Below, in pieces: positions 36,433 to 48,389 of a DNA stretch of 64,000 nucleotides. Source of the stretch: Salvator merianae (lineage: Eukaryota; Chordata; Lepidosauria; Squamata; Teiidae). The notes under the pieces are model-generated. The model was not told the origin of the DNA. It worked only from the letters and a program-made list of their open reading frames with translations, and did no database searches. The stretch's first letter is position 1. Every line of letters begins with the position of its first letter. The translations under genes and the position numbers were made by a program. The stretch lies in NCBI GenBank assembly GCA_003586115.2, contig QVOM02000112.1, forward strand, positions 45,810,743-45,874,742, written 5' to 3'.

Positions 36433-37128
36433 ACTGGATGAAGTCTTGTTCAACTCACAAGAGATAGAAAAAAATCCTTGATATGCTAAACAATAGTTCC
36501 TTAGAGGAGATGGAGCCAACCAAGGGAAAGGAGATGTTGGACTTGATCCTAAGTTATGCTCAGGATTTGGTACAAGAAGTCACTGTACCAATGATCCAAT
36601 AGGGAACAGCAACCACAACACAATAATATTCAATATAAGTATACATAGTAAGTTGCCAATAAATTTTAAAATAGAGACCTTAAACTTTCATAAAGGAAAC
36701 TAGTAAAAATGAAGAAACTAGTAAAAAGGGAATTGAAAGGAATGGTTAGAAGAGTTCAATCACTCCAAAATACATGGAGATTGCTTATTACCACAATAGT
36801 GAAAGTTCTCTTAGAATGCTTACCTAAAAGAAGAACGGGTACTACCAAGTCCAAGACAGCACCAGTGTGGCTTATGACTGCAGTATTGGAAATCACTGAA
36901 AGCAAGAAAAACTCTTTAAGAAAATGGAAGGCTTGCCCAAATGAGAACAGGAGGGACACAAATTCTGGCAGAACAAATGCAAGGCAGCAATCAGGAATGC
37001 TAAGAAAGAGTCTGAGGAGCACTTTGCTAAAAATATTAGAAGTACATAAGAAATAGGAATCCAACAACGAAAGCAGTTGGACTATTAGATGACAATGGAC
37101 AGAAAGGGAAAATTGAAGGGGATATGTT

Positions 37129-37472
37129 GGGCCTTTTCACACTTTCCACTGCATGTCCAGAAACCTTACCTGAAGCCAGCTACCAGCATTCATGCTGCAA
37201 ATGCCAGTAGCCATGCCCAGTCTTCATCATGGTAGTGGCCTGGATGCTGTGCCATGAGGTAGATGCAAACACAACTTACCAGGACATGACAAACACCTCC
37301 TGGTAAGGTTGTGGAGCACTAATTAGTGCTCCACAGGTATCCGTGATCAGGAGTGACCGTAACCTGCTCCTGGCCACTCAGGCCTCTGCAAGGTACGGAT
37401 GCACTTAGTTAGCAAGCATTCTTGATGCTTGCTAGCAGCAAGTTCAAACAGGTCTGTTGACTGCAGAAAGGC
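37129..37472. mobile_element. MITE nested in CR1
   Basis: It begins GGGCCTTTTCACACTTTCC and ends near CTGCAGAAAGGC, with the CR1 sequence resuming at TAAATTAATTC. The interior shares ACCTTACCTGAAGCCAGCTAC and the CACTCRGGCCTCTG-type block with the larger element at 41731. Confidence 0.6.
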
Positions 37473-39104
37473 TAAATTAATTCTTTGCCTCCATTTTTCA
37501 GTGGGGAAGACAGGGGGCATGTAACCATAGCTCAATCTATTTTTTTTATGGAGCAATTCAGAATAATTAAATTGGATAAATTCTAAAACTAAACTAAACC
37601 TCCAAGACCAGATGGCAATCATCCAAGAATTCTTAAATAACTCAAATGTGAAAATGCTGATCTTGTAGCAAAAATAAATATTTTTTCTCTAAGATCAGAT
37701 TCTGTGCTTGAAGACCAGAATTTAGCAAAGTTACTCTAATCTTCAAAAAAGGATTTGGGGTGAGCCATGAAATTACAGAACAGACAGCTTACCATCAGTT
37801 GCAGTTGAGATGATGGAATTCAGGGGTGAGCCAAGAAATTACAGAACAGACAGCTTACCATCAGTTCCAGATGGGGTGATGGAAACCATCATTAAAGACC
37901 TAATTAGAGTGTTCATAGAGGAACGAGCATTGCTGAAGGAAAATCAGCATGGCTTTCACATGGGTAAATCATGCCTTACTAACTTGGTAGAATGTTTTGC
38001 AAGTATAATCTAGCTGACATTCTCTGTTTAGAATTTGAGAAGGCAATGTCCGTCATCAAAGACTCTTGAATAAACTCATCAGCCATGGAATAAGAGGACA
38101 GGTTCTGTCCTAGATTGGTAACTGGCTAAAGGACAGGAAACAAGGAATATTCATAAATGGACAGGTCTTCAAATGAAAGGAAGGAAAAAGTGGATTCCTT
38201 CAAGTATCAATATTGGGACCTGTGCTTTTTAATTTATTCATAAATGATCTAGAAGTAGGGGTAAGTGGTAAGATAGCAAAGCTTGCTGATGACATCAAAT
38301 TATTCAGGGTAGAGAAAACTGAAAATTGTGAAGAGCTTGAGAAGGACCTCTTTACATTCGGTGAGTAGACAACCGAGCGGCAAATGAGCTTCAATATTAG
38401 TAAGTGCAAGATGATGCAGTAAAACCCAATTACAACTATAATGTGATGGGGTCTGAGCTTTCTGTAACAGACCAAGAAAGGGACTTTGAGCTTCTGGTGG
38501 ACAGGTCAATAAAGGTGTCGACATAGTGTGCAGCAGCCATGAAAAACGCAAATTCAATGCTAGGGATAATTACGAAGGAAATAAAAGCTGTTCCTCTTCA
38601 TAAATCCAAAATCTATGGGATATTGTGTACAATTCTAGTCACCACATCATAGAAATAATGTTCTTGAACTGGAAAAGGGGCAATTAATATGGTCACGGGG
38701 TTAGAACATTTCCCCTATGAGATCAGGTTGCAGTGTCCAGACTTATTCAGCCTTGAAAGATGGCATCTAAGAGAGGTTTTGATTGAAGTTTATAAAACCA
38801 TGCATGATATGGAAAAATTATTTTCCTTATCGCACAATACTATGAAGCTGTTCGGCAGGAAAGTTATGATTGATAAGGGGAAGTATTTTTTTCAAGCAAT
38901 GTGTCATTGGTCTATGGAATATGTTACTTGAAGAGATGATGAGAATATCGGGATGCAAGTGGTGGGCACCATGTGAGATGGAATGCTGGAGTAGATGAGC
39001 TATAGCTTGATCCAGCAGGGCTTTATAGAAACAACAACACCCAGGATCTTACCTAGGAACTGTCTGGGAAGAAGATGGGCCACTCTCGTCTGCAGGAATT
39101 TGGA

Positions 39105-39260
39105 TGAGGGGGTTGTATTAGTTAGATTGTATTAGTAATTTTATTGGTTTTATTGGGTTTTATTTATCTTTTGAAGCCTTTTTTAATATTGTGACCTATC
39201 TGAGACTTTTGGGTAAAAGGCAAGATGTTAAATATTTGGAAATAGATAAATAAATGAAAA
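39105..39260 (+). mobile_element. LINE 3' tail
   Basis: AT-rich stretch with TATCTGAGACTTTTGGGTAA, AAGGCAAGATGTTAAATATTT and an AAATAAATGA end, a decayed version of the L2-like tail. Confidence 0.45.
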
Positions 39261-39840
39261 TTTCCTTATGCAGATTATCCTAATTTTCATCTTACAAATT
39301 GGTGTTTTACTAAATAAAGAAAAAAACTCATCACCGACAGCAGGCAAGGCAGACTGATGACTCTGCAACTCTCTGCTGTAGAGATAAAGCACATGGAAGT
39401 CTTTGTTTGCTTATGACCAGTGGAAAAAAGGGGATCAGGTGCCTGTATTTCTGGCTAACTGCCACTGACTTGATAGTCATAGTTTCAGAGTTGGAGCATC
39501 ATGGAAGGACGAAGCACAAGGAGCAGAGTTGCTGAACCAACAAACCTTGGCACGTCAGTGCAAGAAAGGGTAAGAGTTACTGTCTCATGTATTTAAGAAC
39601 CAATGTAGTAGAGTGGCTATAACATTGGGCTAAGGTTCAAATCACTACTAGCCAATGCTCCCTTAGTGATGTTGAGGCTACCACTAGGTCTAGCCTACCT
39701 GAGATGGTTGTTGTGGTGGTATCAGCTGAAAGTGAGAGACAGCAAAATTAAATAAACATGGTTATATGTAATCTTATATCAAGTGGACAAATTTTGATTA
39801 TAATCATGACAGAAATAACACAAAATAGGCTTAGGAGAGC

Positions 39841-40283
39841 CTCAGACGCCGTCCAAAAATTGCGCTAACAAGCAATACACCAAAGTAAAGCTCCTCCAGA
39901 ATACTTGCTTGTTGACTGCACAGTGCAGGGCTGGCGTTGTGCTTGTGCAATATAGTGACATGCAACTCTGGGTATTCCAACGGCACAAAATATCCAGAAG
40001 CGCATTATCACAACCACTGCACATGTGTGGCCACCTTTTTTGGGCCTTGCACGTGTGTGGTGGTCACCTTCAAGATGGTGGCTCCCCCCAGCAGCATCCA
40101 GACAAGTAGAATATAGCACTATTTTGGGAAAACCTGCATTCAGAGTCATGTTTTCCTGAAATAGGATATAGTGGTTTTTCACCCCAATATCACAGAGCTA
40201 CATTGGGTTTGCCAAAGATGTGTGTGGCAATCCCAACATAGCGAAGTCATAATGGCACTATTCATCCCCCATCTGGAGGCAGC
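39841..40283. mobile_element. Non-autonomous DNA element, family B (copy 3, opposite orientation)
   Basis: It shares GATGTGTGTGGCAATCCCAA, ATAATGGCACTATTCATCCC and CCATCTGGAGGCAGCC with the copies at 4875 and 25999, in reverse order. The left boundary is uncertain by about 50 bases. Confidence 0.55.
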
Positions 40284-41289
40284 CTTATAGTACAAGTAAA
40301 CAACAGCTCTAATAGCTGGTATAAGACATAGAAAGCAGAGTAGAGAAGCAAGTGGGGCTAGGAAGACAAAGGGGAAGTTTCCATCCAATCAACATCTATT
40401 GATAAGTGAGGAGAAGCAGATTAGAGTGCAAGAAGTTAAGGATTTGGAGAACTCGGTTTTCCTGCTGAGAGGAGGTAGCACTGTGGGTCAGAGTACCTCA
40501 ATCTAACAAACTTTTCCCCTGTGATTGCCAGTTCAAGCTTCCAACAACAGCTGCCTACGCTTCCCTATTATCTCAACAATTGTGCCCTGAAAATGAATTA
40601 GGGTGACTTAGTCAAGCTACAACTCCCTTTTTCTACAGTTGGAGTTGAGCTTTTCAAAATTTAAGCAAGGAAATGAAAGTGGAGGTTAAGAGAGAGAAGA
40701 ATGTTGCAGCTGGAAGGTCATGTTTTAAGATATGGTTGGCATGGTTACTTATGGTGTGACAAGGTAAAAGCGAATGCTGCCTTTAAAAATCATTATGAAA
40801 GAAATGCCTTATGGAAATAAATATAAAAGTAGACTATATACAAAAGTACCATCATGGATTTCACCCCACAAAAGCTTATTCAAGGAAACTAGGGGAAGAG
40901 AAAAATGGATTAAATATGAAGAATTATTGATTAGAAATGATGTAACAAATGAATTACTTTTAAAAACAAGAGACCAGTTAAACCAGGAAGGTTTCGAGGT
41001 ACAATGGTTTATGTATGCACAGTTTTGGGAAGTCTGTAGAGAAGTTAAAAGGATGAACTTTGAATTAGAAAGGCAGAAATGGAAAGAAGAACTTGAAAAG
41101 GTAGAGAGAGGTATTATAGAATGTATAAATTTATACAATGTATAAAATACTTTTGAAGATATAACTGGAACAAGAACAAGTTAAGGAATGTATGATAACA
41201 TGGTCTAGGAATTTTAATTATAATATACAGATGGAACAATGGGAAAAATTTGGATCAAGGATTTGAAATTTACTGTATGCAATACTTTA

Positions 41290-41730
41290 AAGGAGAAAGG
41301 CGACCAAAATGGTGAGTGGTCTGCAAACCATGTCCTATGAGGAACGGTTAAAGGACCTAGGAATGTTTAGCCTGCAGAAGAGAAGACTGAGAGGAGACAT
41401 GATAGCCATTTTCAAGTATCTGAAGGGCTGTCACAGTGCAGAAGGATTGGCCCTATTCTCAGTTGCGCAAGAAGGAAGGACTAGAAACAATGGAATGAAA
41501 CTTCAAGGGAGTAGATACAGGCTAGATATTAGAAAAAACCTTCTGACCATAAGGGCAATCAGTCATTGGAACAGGTTACCACAGGAGGTGGTGGGCTCTC
41601 CTTCGCTGGAGGTCTTTAAGGAGAGGCTGGATGGATATCTGTCTGGGATGGTTTAGTGAATCTTGCATTGAGCAGGGGGTTGGACGCGATGGCCCTGGAG
41701 GTCCCTTCCAATTCTATGATTCTATGATAT
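41290..41730 (+). mobile_element. CR1 LINE 3' end nested in L1
   Basis: The frame 41309-41656 reads as a CR1 C-terminus: MSYEERLKDLGMFSLQKRRL, RGDMIAIFKYLKG, RLDIRKNLLTIRAISHWNRL and PSLEVFKERLDG, followed by a stop. The 3' UTR ends in the CR1-specific octamer repeat ATTCTATGATTCTATGAT. It is 5'-truncated; this 115-codon tail is intact. Confidence 0.9.
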
Positions 41731-42661
41731 GGGGCTATTTGCACCTTTCACCTTAGAATGGAATGGACCCCAAAGAACAGACACTGTCTGCACTATGGCC
41801 TATGGACTTACCTGAAGCCAGCTACTGGTGTTTGCAGTGCAAATGCCAGTAGCTGTGCCTGATCCTCACCATGGCAGCAGCCGGCAAGCAGCCGGCTGCT
41901 GCCATGGCAACTGGTAGCAGCACCACATGCATGCGTGATCACTTAGTCCGGCCTGCCCCATCGCTTGGGCCTCATTGTATCTCCAGGATACCCTGATTGG
42001 GTTTGCAATGCCAGATCGTACTGTGTAATGCCCAAACTGACCTTGAGGTGCCCAGTCAGGCGTGGGACCAATCACTGCTGCAGCAGTGACCGGCATGCAT
42101 CTAGCTGCTGCCATGGAGACCACCAGGCCCATGCCATGCCCAGGCACGAACAGCCAATCGCAGCAGCACGATTGGGCCTACACGATCACACAATGCCCCA
42201 ATCAGGCCTGGGTGATGCCCTGATCAAGCGCGGGCCTCATCATTGCCATGGCAGTGACTGGCAAGTGTCCGGCTGCTTCCATGCCAACCAGCAAGTCTGC
42301 ACAGTGCGCCATGGCCATGATCAGGCACCACAAGGCCAGATTGGGCATTGTGTGGCCTTATCCAGCATCACAGGCCCTATCGGGGCATCACAGGCCTGAT
42401 TGGGGCATCATGCAGGCCTAATTGGACCCGATTACCCTATTGCGCATATGTGATCACATGATCACGCATGTGCAATGGACACATTGCTGTGCAGGTAAGT
42501 GCGAATAGAACCTTACTTGAAGCTCACTGTGAGCTCCAGGTAAGGTTGCAGACTGCTGTTTAGTGCACCAGCAGTGGTAGTGTCTGGGAGCGGAGAAAGC
42601 CCCCTCCCAGCCACTCGGGCTTCTGTCAAGTGTGGAAGCACGTTGCAAGTACGAATAGGCC
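41731..42661. mobile_element. 931-bp GC-rich MITE-like element next to the CR1 tail
   Basis: It begins GGGGCTATTTGCACCTTTCA and ends GCAAGTACGAATAGGCC, imperfect inverted repeats. The interior is a patchwork of short repeated motifs (CCATGGCAGC, GGGGCATCACAGG, GATTGGG), including tandem 'caggcctgattggggcatca'-like units near 42370-42420. No transposase. Long frames within it have no family match. Confidence 0.6.
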
Positions 42662-43350
42662 TTGTATATAAGATGATGTATAGATAGTACTTAACACCTT
42701 CTAAAATATCGAAAATGTTCCAAGGGGTGTCAAATAAATGTTAGAAATGTAAAACGAAAGAAGGTACTTTCTATTATATGTGGTGGACTTGTCCAAAAGC
42801 AAAAAAGAATTGGGTGCGAATATTTATGGCTATGCAGAAGATCTTAAAGATTAACACTCCTTTCAAACCAGAATTTTCCCTGTTAGGTGTAATAGGAGAT
42901 AATCTTGATAATATTAATGTTTTAATTCAAAATATAGTGACTGCAGGTAGAACTGTTTATGCATAAAAATGGAAAGGGGATAAAATATCCATGGTAGATG
43001 ATTGGTTGGTTAAAATGATGGATCTTGCTGAGATGGACAAATTAACAATTTTATTGAGAAAAAAGACAGTTGATAAGTTTTCTAAAAACTGGAAACCCTT
43101 TATTGACTTCCTAAAAGAATTAGAAAAAAACTTGTTATTGCTGGATTCGAAGAGTGAAGAGGAAAGAAGACAGATCGGTAGAAGAAAAGAACTGAGAAAT
43201 CAGGAGAGGAAAGAAACATGAAATCTAGAAGAAACTTCTGAAGGAGGAGGAAGTCAACATGTAAATAATATTAATGTATGAATTCTCCCTTTGGGCTAAA
43301 TGTATGTTTTATATATTTTATATAAAAATTGAATAAAGTAAAAAAAAAGA

Positions 43351-45486
43351 AATGAAAGCAGAGAAGGCAGAGACAGAAATAGGATGACGGCAGAAAGTAG
43401 GAGGGATTATACTTTACTTGTGGTCTTTTCTAGAAGAAGAAATGAAGAAGTTGGATTGCATTGCCAAAACACACTCACACAGAAGATTGGGCTAAAACAG
43501 GATCTCGGTAACAGTGAGAGGTTCATCTCTGTGGAAATTGCTGGCACCCCAGAGAACATTATTACTAGCTGTCTGTCCCTTGCAAATTAGTGAAAAGTGT
43601 CTTTGCTCTAGATCTGTAACTTTTTGATGGTGCATAGCATTGTTCCTTTATTTGCTCTCATAGAACATATTAGTATGCTTTATGCAAAGACCATATTTAT
43701 ACAAGCATGGAAATTGAATTGGTGATTGGATACAGTTAGTCTGGTAGCTTTTATAATACCATCCCTGATTCTTATTCAAATAAAACAAACAAATAACCAT
43801 CTGTAATGAAAATGGTGGAGAGGGGAAGAGCTTGTATTTACACAGTACGTGACATTTCCAATTGCAACATCTATTAGATGCCTAATTTCAGCTAGATTAA
43901 ACTGTTTTTCTTCTCTGCTCAGTTTCTCCTATTTCAGCCACAGCTCAGGGTACTGTTCTCTGAATACTAAACGTGTACTTTTTGCTTCACCTTTTCTTAT
44001 CCGTTTCCAGCACCGGCAGCCTGCAAGTTCTATCCCTTAATTAAACCTAACTCCCAAGGGAGAGAAATTAATCCTGGGAGTCCATGCTAGGACTTTTATA
44101 GGCATATATTCTTCTCTTGGAATCATGATTCATGCTGTCTAAAGGACGGACTATTCCAATACACTAACAGCTCTGTGATTGGAAGATTACGTAATAATTG
44201 GGAGCATTCAGAGACTATGAAATATATTTCAATGCATAGTATCAGATGCAATTGATTTGTGAGCATGAGGACCTTGCAGGATAATCTGTTCACAACCTCA
44301 TTATGGCTGAAAAAGATACACATTCTATTTCAGAACAATAGGAGATTTTATTTGACTCCCCCAAAATGGAAAGGTACAAATGAATGCTGCCTCATATAGG
44401 GGAGAGCAGGACTGCAATTGAGAGAGAGATGCTGGTCTTTGCTTTGAACCAGGATTTGATCTGCAGCAGTTCTGGGCCCAAATTTTAGGATGAGCCTTGC
44501 TGAGATTCCCTTTCCCCATGGTGTGGGGAAAGAAGACATATTGTGTTTCCTTTCTTTGGGCCCTATTGTCAGAGTGCAGGAGAGATTTATTTATTTTGGT
44601 TAAGCAGTTTATCTTTAGGAATTAATTATTTTATACTTTGAACTAAATACAAACAATTTGGATAATGTATCTCTCCTTTGCCCTTCTCTTTATGCTTCCT
44701 TTCATAAACTCATAAACATACATTATTTGGATGAAAAGCAGATAATTATTGCTGCATATGACTTATAGTTCAGTTCCATATCTGTTTTATACAGGAAAAA
44801 ATCTAATGCCATGCAATTGGATTTTGTCCACAATAAGCATCATAGGCAGGGTCTGCACACAGTGGAGGCAGAGTGCTCTAAAAGTACTGCTTCCTTTTTC
44901 TGCATTAAGAATAGAACTACATAAGTAGTGCTATTCTTATTGTGCTAGTGTGCTGTATGCATGCCACTGCTGCCTTGCCATCAAGATCAAAGTGGGGGAT
45001 TCCCCATCTTTGATCATGATGAGCAGGGGAGGGGACTTCTTTGCCTCACAGACAAAACTGGGAGCGGTCTTGATACATGGGAGGAAGAAGAGACTGCTCC
45101 CCTTCCCATGTCATGATCACACCCAATGTTGACACATGGGGAAGGCAACACCCTTGACATCAGAATCAAAGGAGGAAATGTCCAGCATCAAATCTGACAG
45201 TGGGGGTTTTCGAGCACAGGAAGTGGGCCATGGGCTGTTTCCTGTGTTCAGCTGCACCAAACACTGCCAAGAGAACCAGTATGTACCCTTGAGCAGCAGC
45301 AGCGGCTGCAGGGCCGCCACCACCTGGGGACAGGAGCTCTGAGAGCAATCCACCAACTCTGCAGGTGAAGTGCTATAGCAGTGTTTAAGACAACATGGCA
45401 GAGGAAGGGCATAGTATTCATGTGGACACCACACTCTTGCTGCACATTGAATGAGCAACAACAGGGCAGTGTTATGCAGACACTGT
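43351..45486. other. Intergenic, no gene seen
   Basis: No recognisable coding exon, RNA gene or transposon. It includes a short purine-rich start after the L1 tail and otherwise unique-looking sequence. Confidence 0.5.
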
Positions 45487-45955
45487 GGCCCTTTCTGCAC
45501 TTGGACTTATTCCAGATTATAACTCAGAATAGGGACCTGCCATCTACAAGCTAGTGCAGACTATGGTAGACCCTGGGCAAGACCTTTCATAGTTTGCACT
45601 AGCATGTGCATAGCAGGTCCCTGTTCTGAGTTATAATCTGGAATAAGGCCAAGTAGAAGAAGAAGAAGAACTTGGTTTTTATACCCCGCTTTTCTCGGCC
45701 GAAGCTGACTCAAAGCGGCTTACAAGGTTATTTTTCGCCTGAAGGCTTACATCTGTCTATCTTCCACATCACACAATGTGATGCTCCCTATTTATCTACC
45801 TGCAATTACTTGCTTCCGAACAGCTAGGTTGGCTGGAGCTAGAGGCCAGTAGAGGGCGCTCATCCCCTCTACACAGCAGACAGGGGCCTTGAACTCCGAT
45901 CCTCTTATTGAAAGATCAGTGCCTTAGCCTTCTGCGCCACCGTACAGAAAGGGTC
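45487..45955. mobile_element. MITE family A (copy 3), split by a SINE
   Basis: The left piece runs from GGCCCTTTCTGCACTTGGAC (45487) to AATAAGGCCAAG (45653). The short right end TACAGAAAGGGTCT follows at 45943-45955. Arms pair as in the other copies. The intervening 289 bases are the tRNA-derived SINE. Confidence 0.8.
45654..45942 (-). mobile_element. tRNA-derived SINE (copy 2) inserted in MITE
   Basis: Very similar to the element at 3836-4130: minus-strand head with GGTGGCGCAGAAGGCTAAGG (A-box-like) and GGAGTTCAAGGCCCC (B-box-like), and a tail with GCGGGGTATAAAAACCAA and (CTT)n. TA followed by AGAA-like sequence flanks both sides, consistent with a short target duplication. Confidence 0.85.
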
Positions 45956-46936
45956 TCTGTCCTCACAGCGCATTCAAAGCACTATAAAGGTGCTGTGTTG
46001 ATCCTGCCAGTGGTTTGCAAAGTTTATTGTTATAGAAATGCAAAAAGGTAGATAACAAATGCTACAATCCAAAGTTGCATTTAAATTTTCCATATACACA
46101 AGGCATTAAGAAAAGCTTCACAGAAGTGTCTTTCATGTGCCACACTGAATGCTGCTTGAGTAGATGTATACAGTCCCTTGTTCTCTTGCAGAATAGCTTG
46201 CCTGTTCTCTGGCAAAATATTTAGAACTTTAGAATGTAATCAGAAATCTCAATGGAGCTTACTTCTATGAAATAGGAATTGAACTGCAGGATCAGACATA
46301 TCATAAATGACTTAATAAGCCAGCTGCACACTTGCTTTTTGGAACAGCCCTGCACCCTGTGGTACAAAAGCTTTGAATGTCAAGGCACATTACAAAATAG
46401 TTTGGGGTTTGCAGAAGACCTGCTGTTTCACTAAAAAGTCAAAGTCTAATGAAGATTTTTCTCAACTGCGGTTAGAATCAAGTTTAAAAGCATTCTGTAC
46501 TTGGACAAATTATACGGCTATTTAGACATAGTATGGTGTACAAATGACCTTAGTAAAAATATACAATAATAGAAATAACACAGTATATATAAGAAAAATT
46601 CACCAAATTATTTGGTGTATGTGCAGCTTTCTTATGACTGAAATATCTTACTTTGTCCACAACTTTTCTATTTGTATAAGAGCCAAGTGTCTATTGACTG
46701 ATGTACTGTCATTTGCAACTGAATCCATTTGGTTGGCTTTTATTGAAGAAAATTCCTGTGACAGTTGGCTGCCAAATGCATTTGTTTCACTGCTTTATTG
46801 ATCTTGCTGTAGCTTGGAATCTTATATTGTAGAGAAAGTCAGATCAGAGGTGACCTAGTAGCACAATCTACACATTATGTAAGATGTGTGTATATCTCTG
46901 ACTTTTGAAGCAATTGTTGCAAAGCATAAAGTTCAT

Positions 46937-47115
46937 GGCCCTTTTCATACTGAACCTTTTTCCAGGATATATCCTGGAATAGGGGTCTGCTGTCTAAATG
47001 CTAGTGCAGACTACAGCAGTCTCATCTAGGGCCTGCTGTAGTCTGCACTAGCATATGGATGACAGGCCCCTATTCTGAGATATATCTTGCAGTAAGGCCC
47101 AGCACAGAAAGGACC
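46937..47115. mobile_element. MITE family A (copy 4)
   Basis: It begins GGCCCTTTTCATACTGAACC and ends CAGCACAGAAAGGACC. Arms such as GAATAGGGGTCTGCTGTC and GGCCCCTATTCTGAG pair with each other around the axis near 47027. Confidence 0.8.
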
Positions 47116-47229
47116 AGTGATTCAGTTAATAAAAGCAATCACTCTTCATTTGATTACTATGCTATTTAGAAATTAGGCTCAGTGCTGGGCATACTATCCT
47201 TCAGTGTAATCATGCCTTGAGCAGCAGGG

Positions 47230-47345
47230 TAAAAGGACTGTTATCAACTTTGTACATGATACAAAACTCGAAAGGAATGTGGAATAACCTAGAAGAGAAA
47301 TTCAAAATGAGCTTGGTGACTTATCGAACTGTGCAGAAAACAAAA
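47230..47345 (+). mobile_element. CR1-like reverse-transcriptase fragment
   Basis: It encodes INFVHDTKLERNVE, then PRREIQNELGDLSNCAEK, corresponding to the F-A-DDTKL catalytic block of CR1. The first catalytic Asp is replaced (VHD). Confidence 0.65.
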
Positions 47346-47429
47346 GTATGAAATCCATGAGATACTTAGGAATAGGCAATTGCTTCTGCACACATTACCA
47401 ATACATTGGCTGCCAAGCAGCTAGCAGAA

Positions 47430-47760
47430 GAGATTCAAAGTCAGCATATGGAACCCCTAAAAGACTTGGGACCAGATTGCCTAACAGATCAGCTTCCCCA
47501 CTATAGGCCTTTCAAATCAGTAAGATCAGTTGGGATGTTTCTTTTGCAGGGACCACAAATTACTGCATGTCAAGTGCAGTTACTTGCAGCCAGACCTGCT
47601 GGTGGTGGTGCAACCATCTGCAATGCTCTCCTGCGTGTTGCCTGGGAGACGCCAACAAACATTCAAAAGCACACAGGCCTTCTTGTATTATTGGTTTATC
47701 CTTTCATTTGTTTTAAACTATTCATGGCTCTAGGACTCTTCAGAGCCAGTTTTTTTTTAA
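47430..47760 (+). mobile_element. L2-like LINE C-terminal fragment
   Basis: The frame contains KDLGPDCLTDQLPHYRPFKS, VRSVGMFLLQGPQ and CNALLRVAWETPTN, in the order of the L2 block GP-x-YL-x-DHLLPYRP, R-x-x-x-LLQVP and WN-LP-E-V. Confidence 0.65.
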
Positions 47761-48389
47761 GATATTTTTATTTTTTTCCTTTTTTTAATCATTTGCCATA
47801 GTTCCCCCTCCCCAATCCCTGCATTTCAAATGTTTGGGGGCTATGTTTTTAACCCTTTTTATATAAAATATTCTACGCTTTTTATATGGACTTAAGTTAG
47901 TGCAGATGAAGTGGGCTTGGTCATAAAAAAACACAAGGTGTACAAAATATCTAATAAAATAGATTACAAAATAAAATGCAAACCTATTTGAGCACAAATA
48001 TTATTTTATTCGGAAAAGGGCAGGGGACACGAGGATTTGGTGAACACTAGAAAGATTTTCTTTGCACCAAAAGGTTTTGGAATTAGTGAAGAAGCATATC
48101 AGTAAGCCATGAGGAGCTTCGAAGTACAGTGTGAGGAGCACAGAAATAACAGCCGGCTCTGTTCAACCTTTCTTGCAGCTCAAGAATGGCCGTGTGCAAG
48201 TCTTAAATCAGTACCTGAAAGCAAGGTTTTCCGTAAAAAAAGAATGAATGGGCCATTAACTGGTCACCATTTAAATGACTAATCCAGAAACGCCTGGTAC
48301 AGGCTTTTGATTCAAAAAACAAGTTCCGTCCGTGCTGAGTACTTAAAAGAAACAGACAAACAAATGCACTGCTCATTACTCAAATCACT

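Larger units (their letters stand above)
35745..39060 (+). mobile_element. CR1-like LINE, decayed, with two nested insertions
   Basis: The endonuclease start is read at about 35750-35880: Y-ANA-x-SL-x-x-K followed by NIDVIGITETWWNDGN. Reverse transcriptase follows at 37800-38010 (NYRTDSLPSVPDGVMETIIK, QHGFHMGKSCLTNLVE) and 38210-38450 (LFNLFINDLEV, then L-x-KLADDIKLFRV). The 3' end near 39020 has TGATCCAGCAGGGCT. The first catalytic block reads ADD. Stops and shifts throughout make it inactive. Insertions: a Penelope-like fragment at about 35906 and a MITE at about 37129. Confidence 0.8.
40690..43350 (+). mobile_element. L1 LINE ORF2 C-terminal part, split by two insertions
   Basis: The left piece (to about 41289) encodes KRMNFELERQKWKEELEKVE and KIWIKDLKF-like residues. 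The right piece (from about 42662) resumes with YKMMYR-x-YLTPSKISKMFQ, then CWKCKTKEGTFYYMWWTCPK and KKNWVRIFMAMQKILKINT. The W-x-C-x-x-x-x-G-x-x-x-H/Y-x-WW-x-CP zinc-knuckle-like block is typical of L1 ORF2 ends. The element ends with an A-rich tail near 43345. Only a few stops interrupt it, so it is younger than most LINEs here. Confidence 0.8.
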
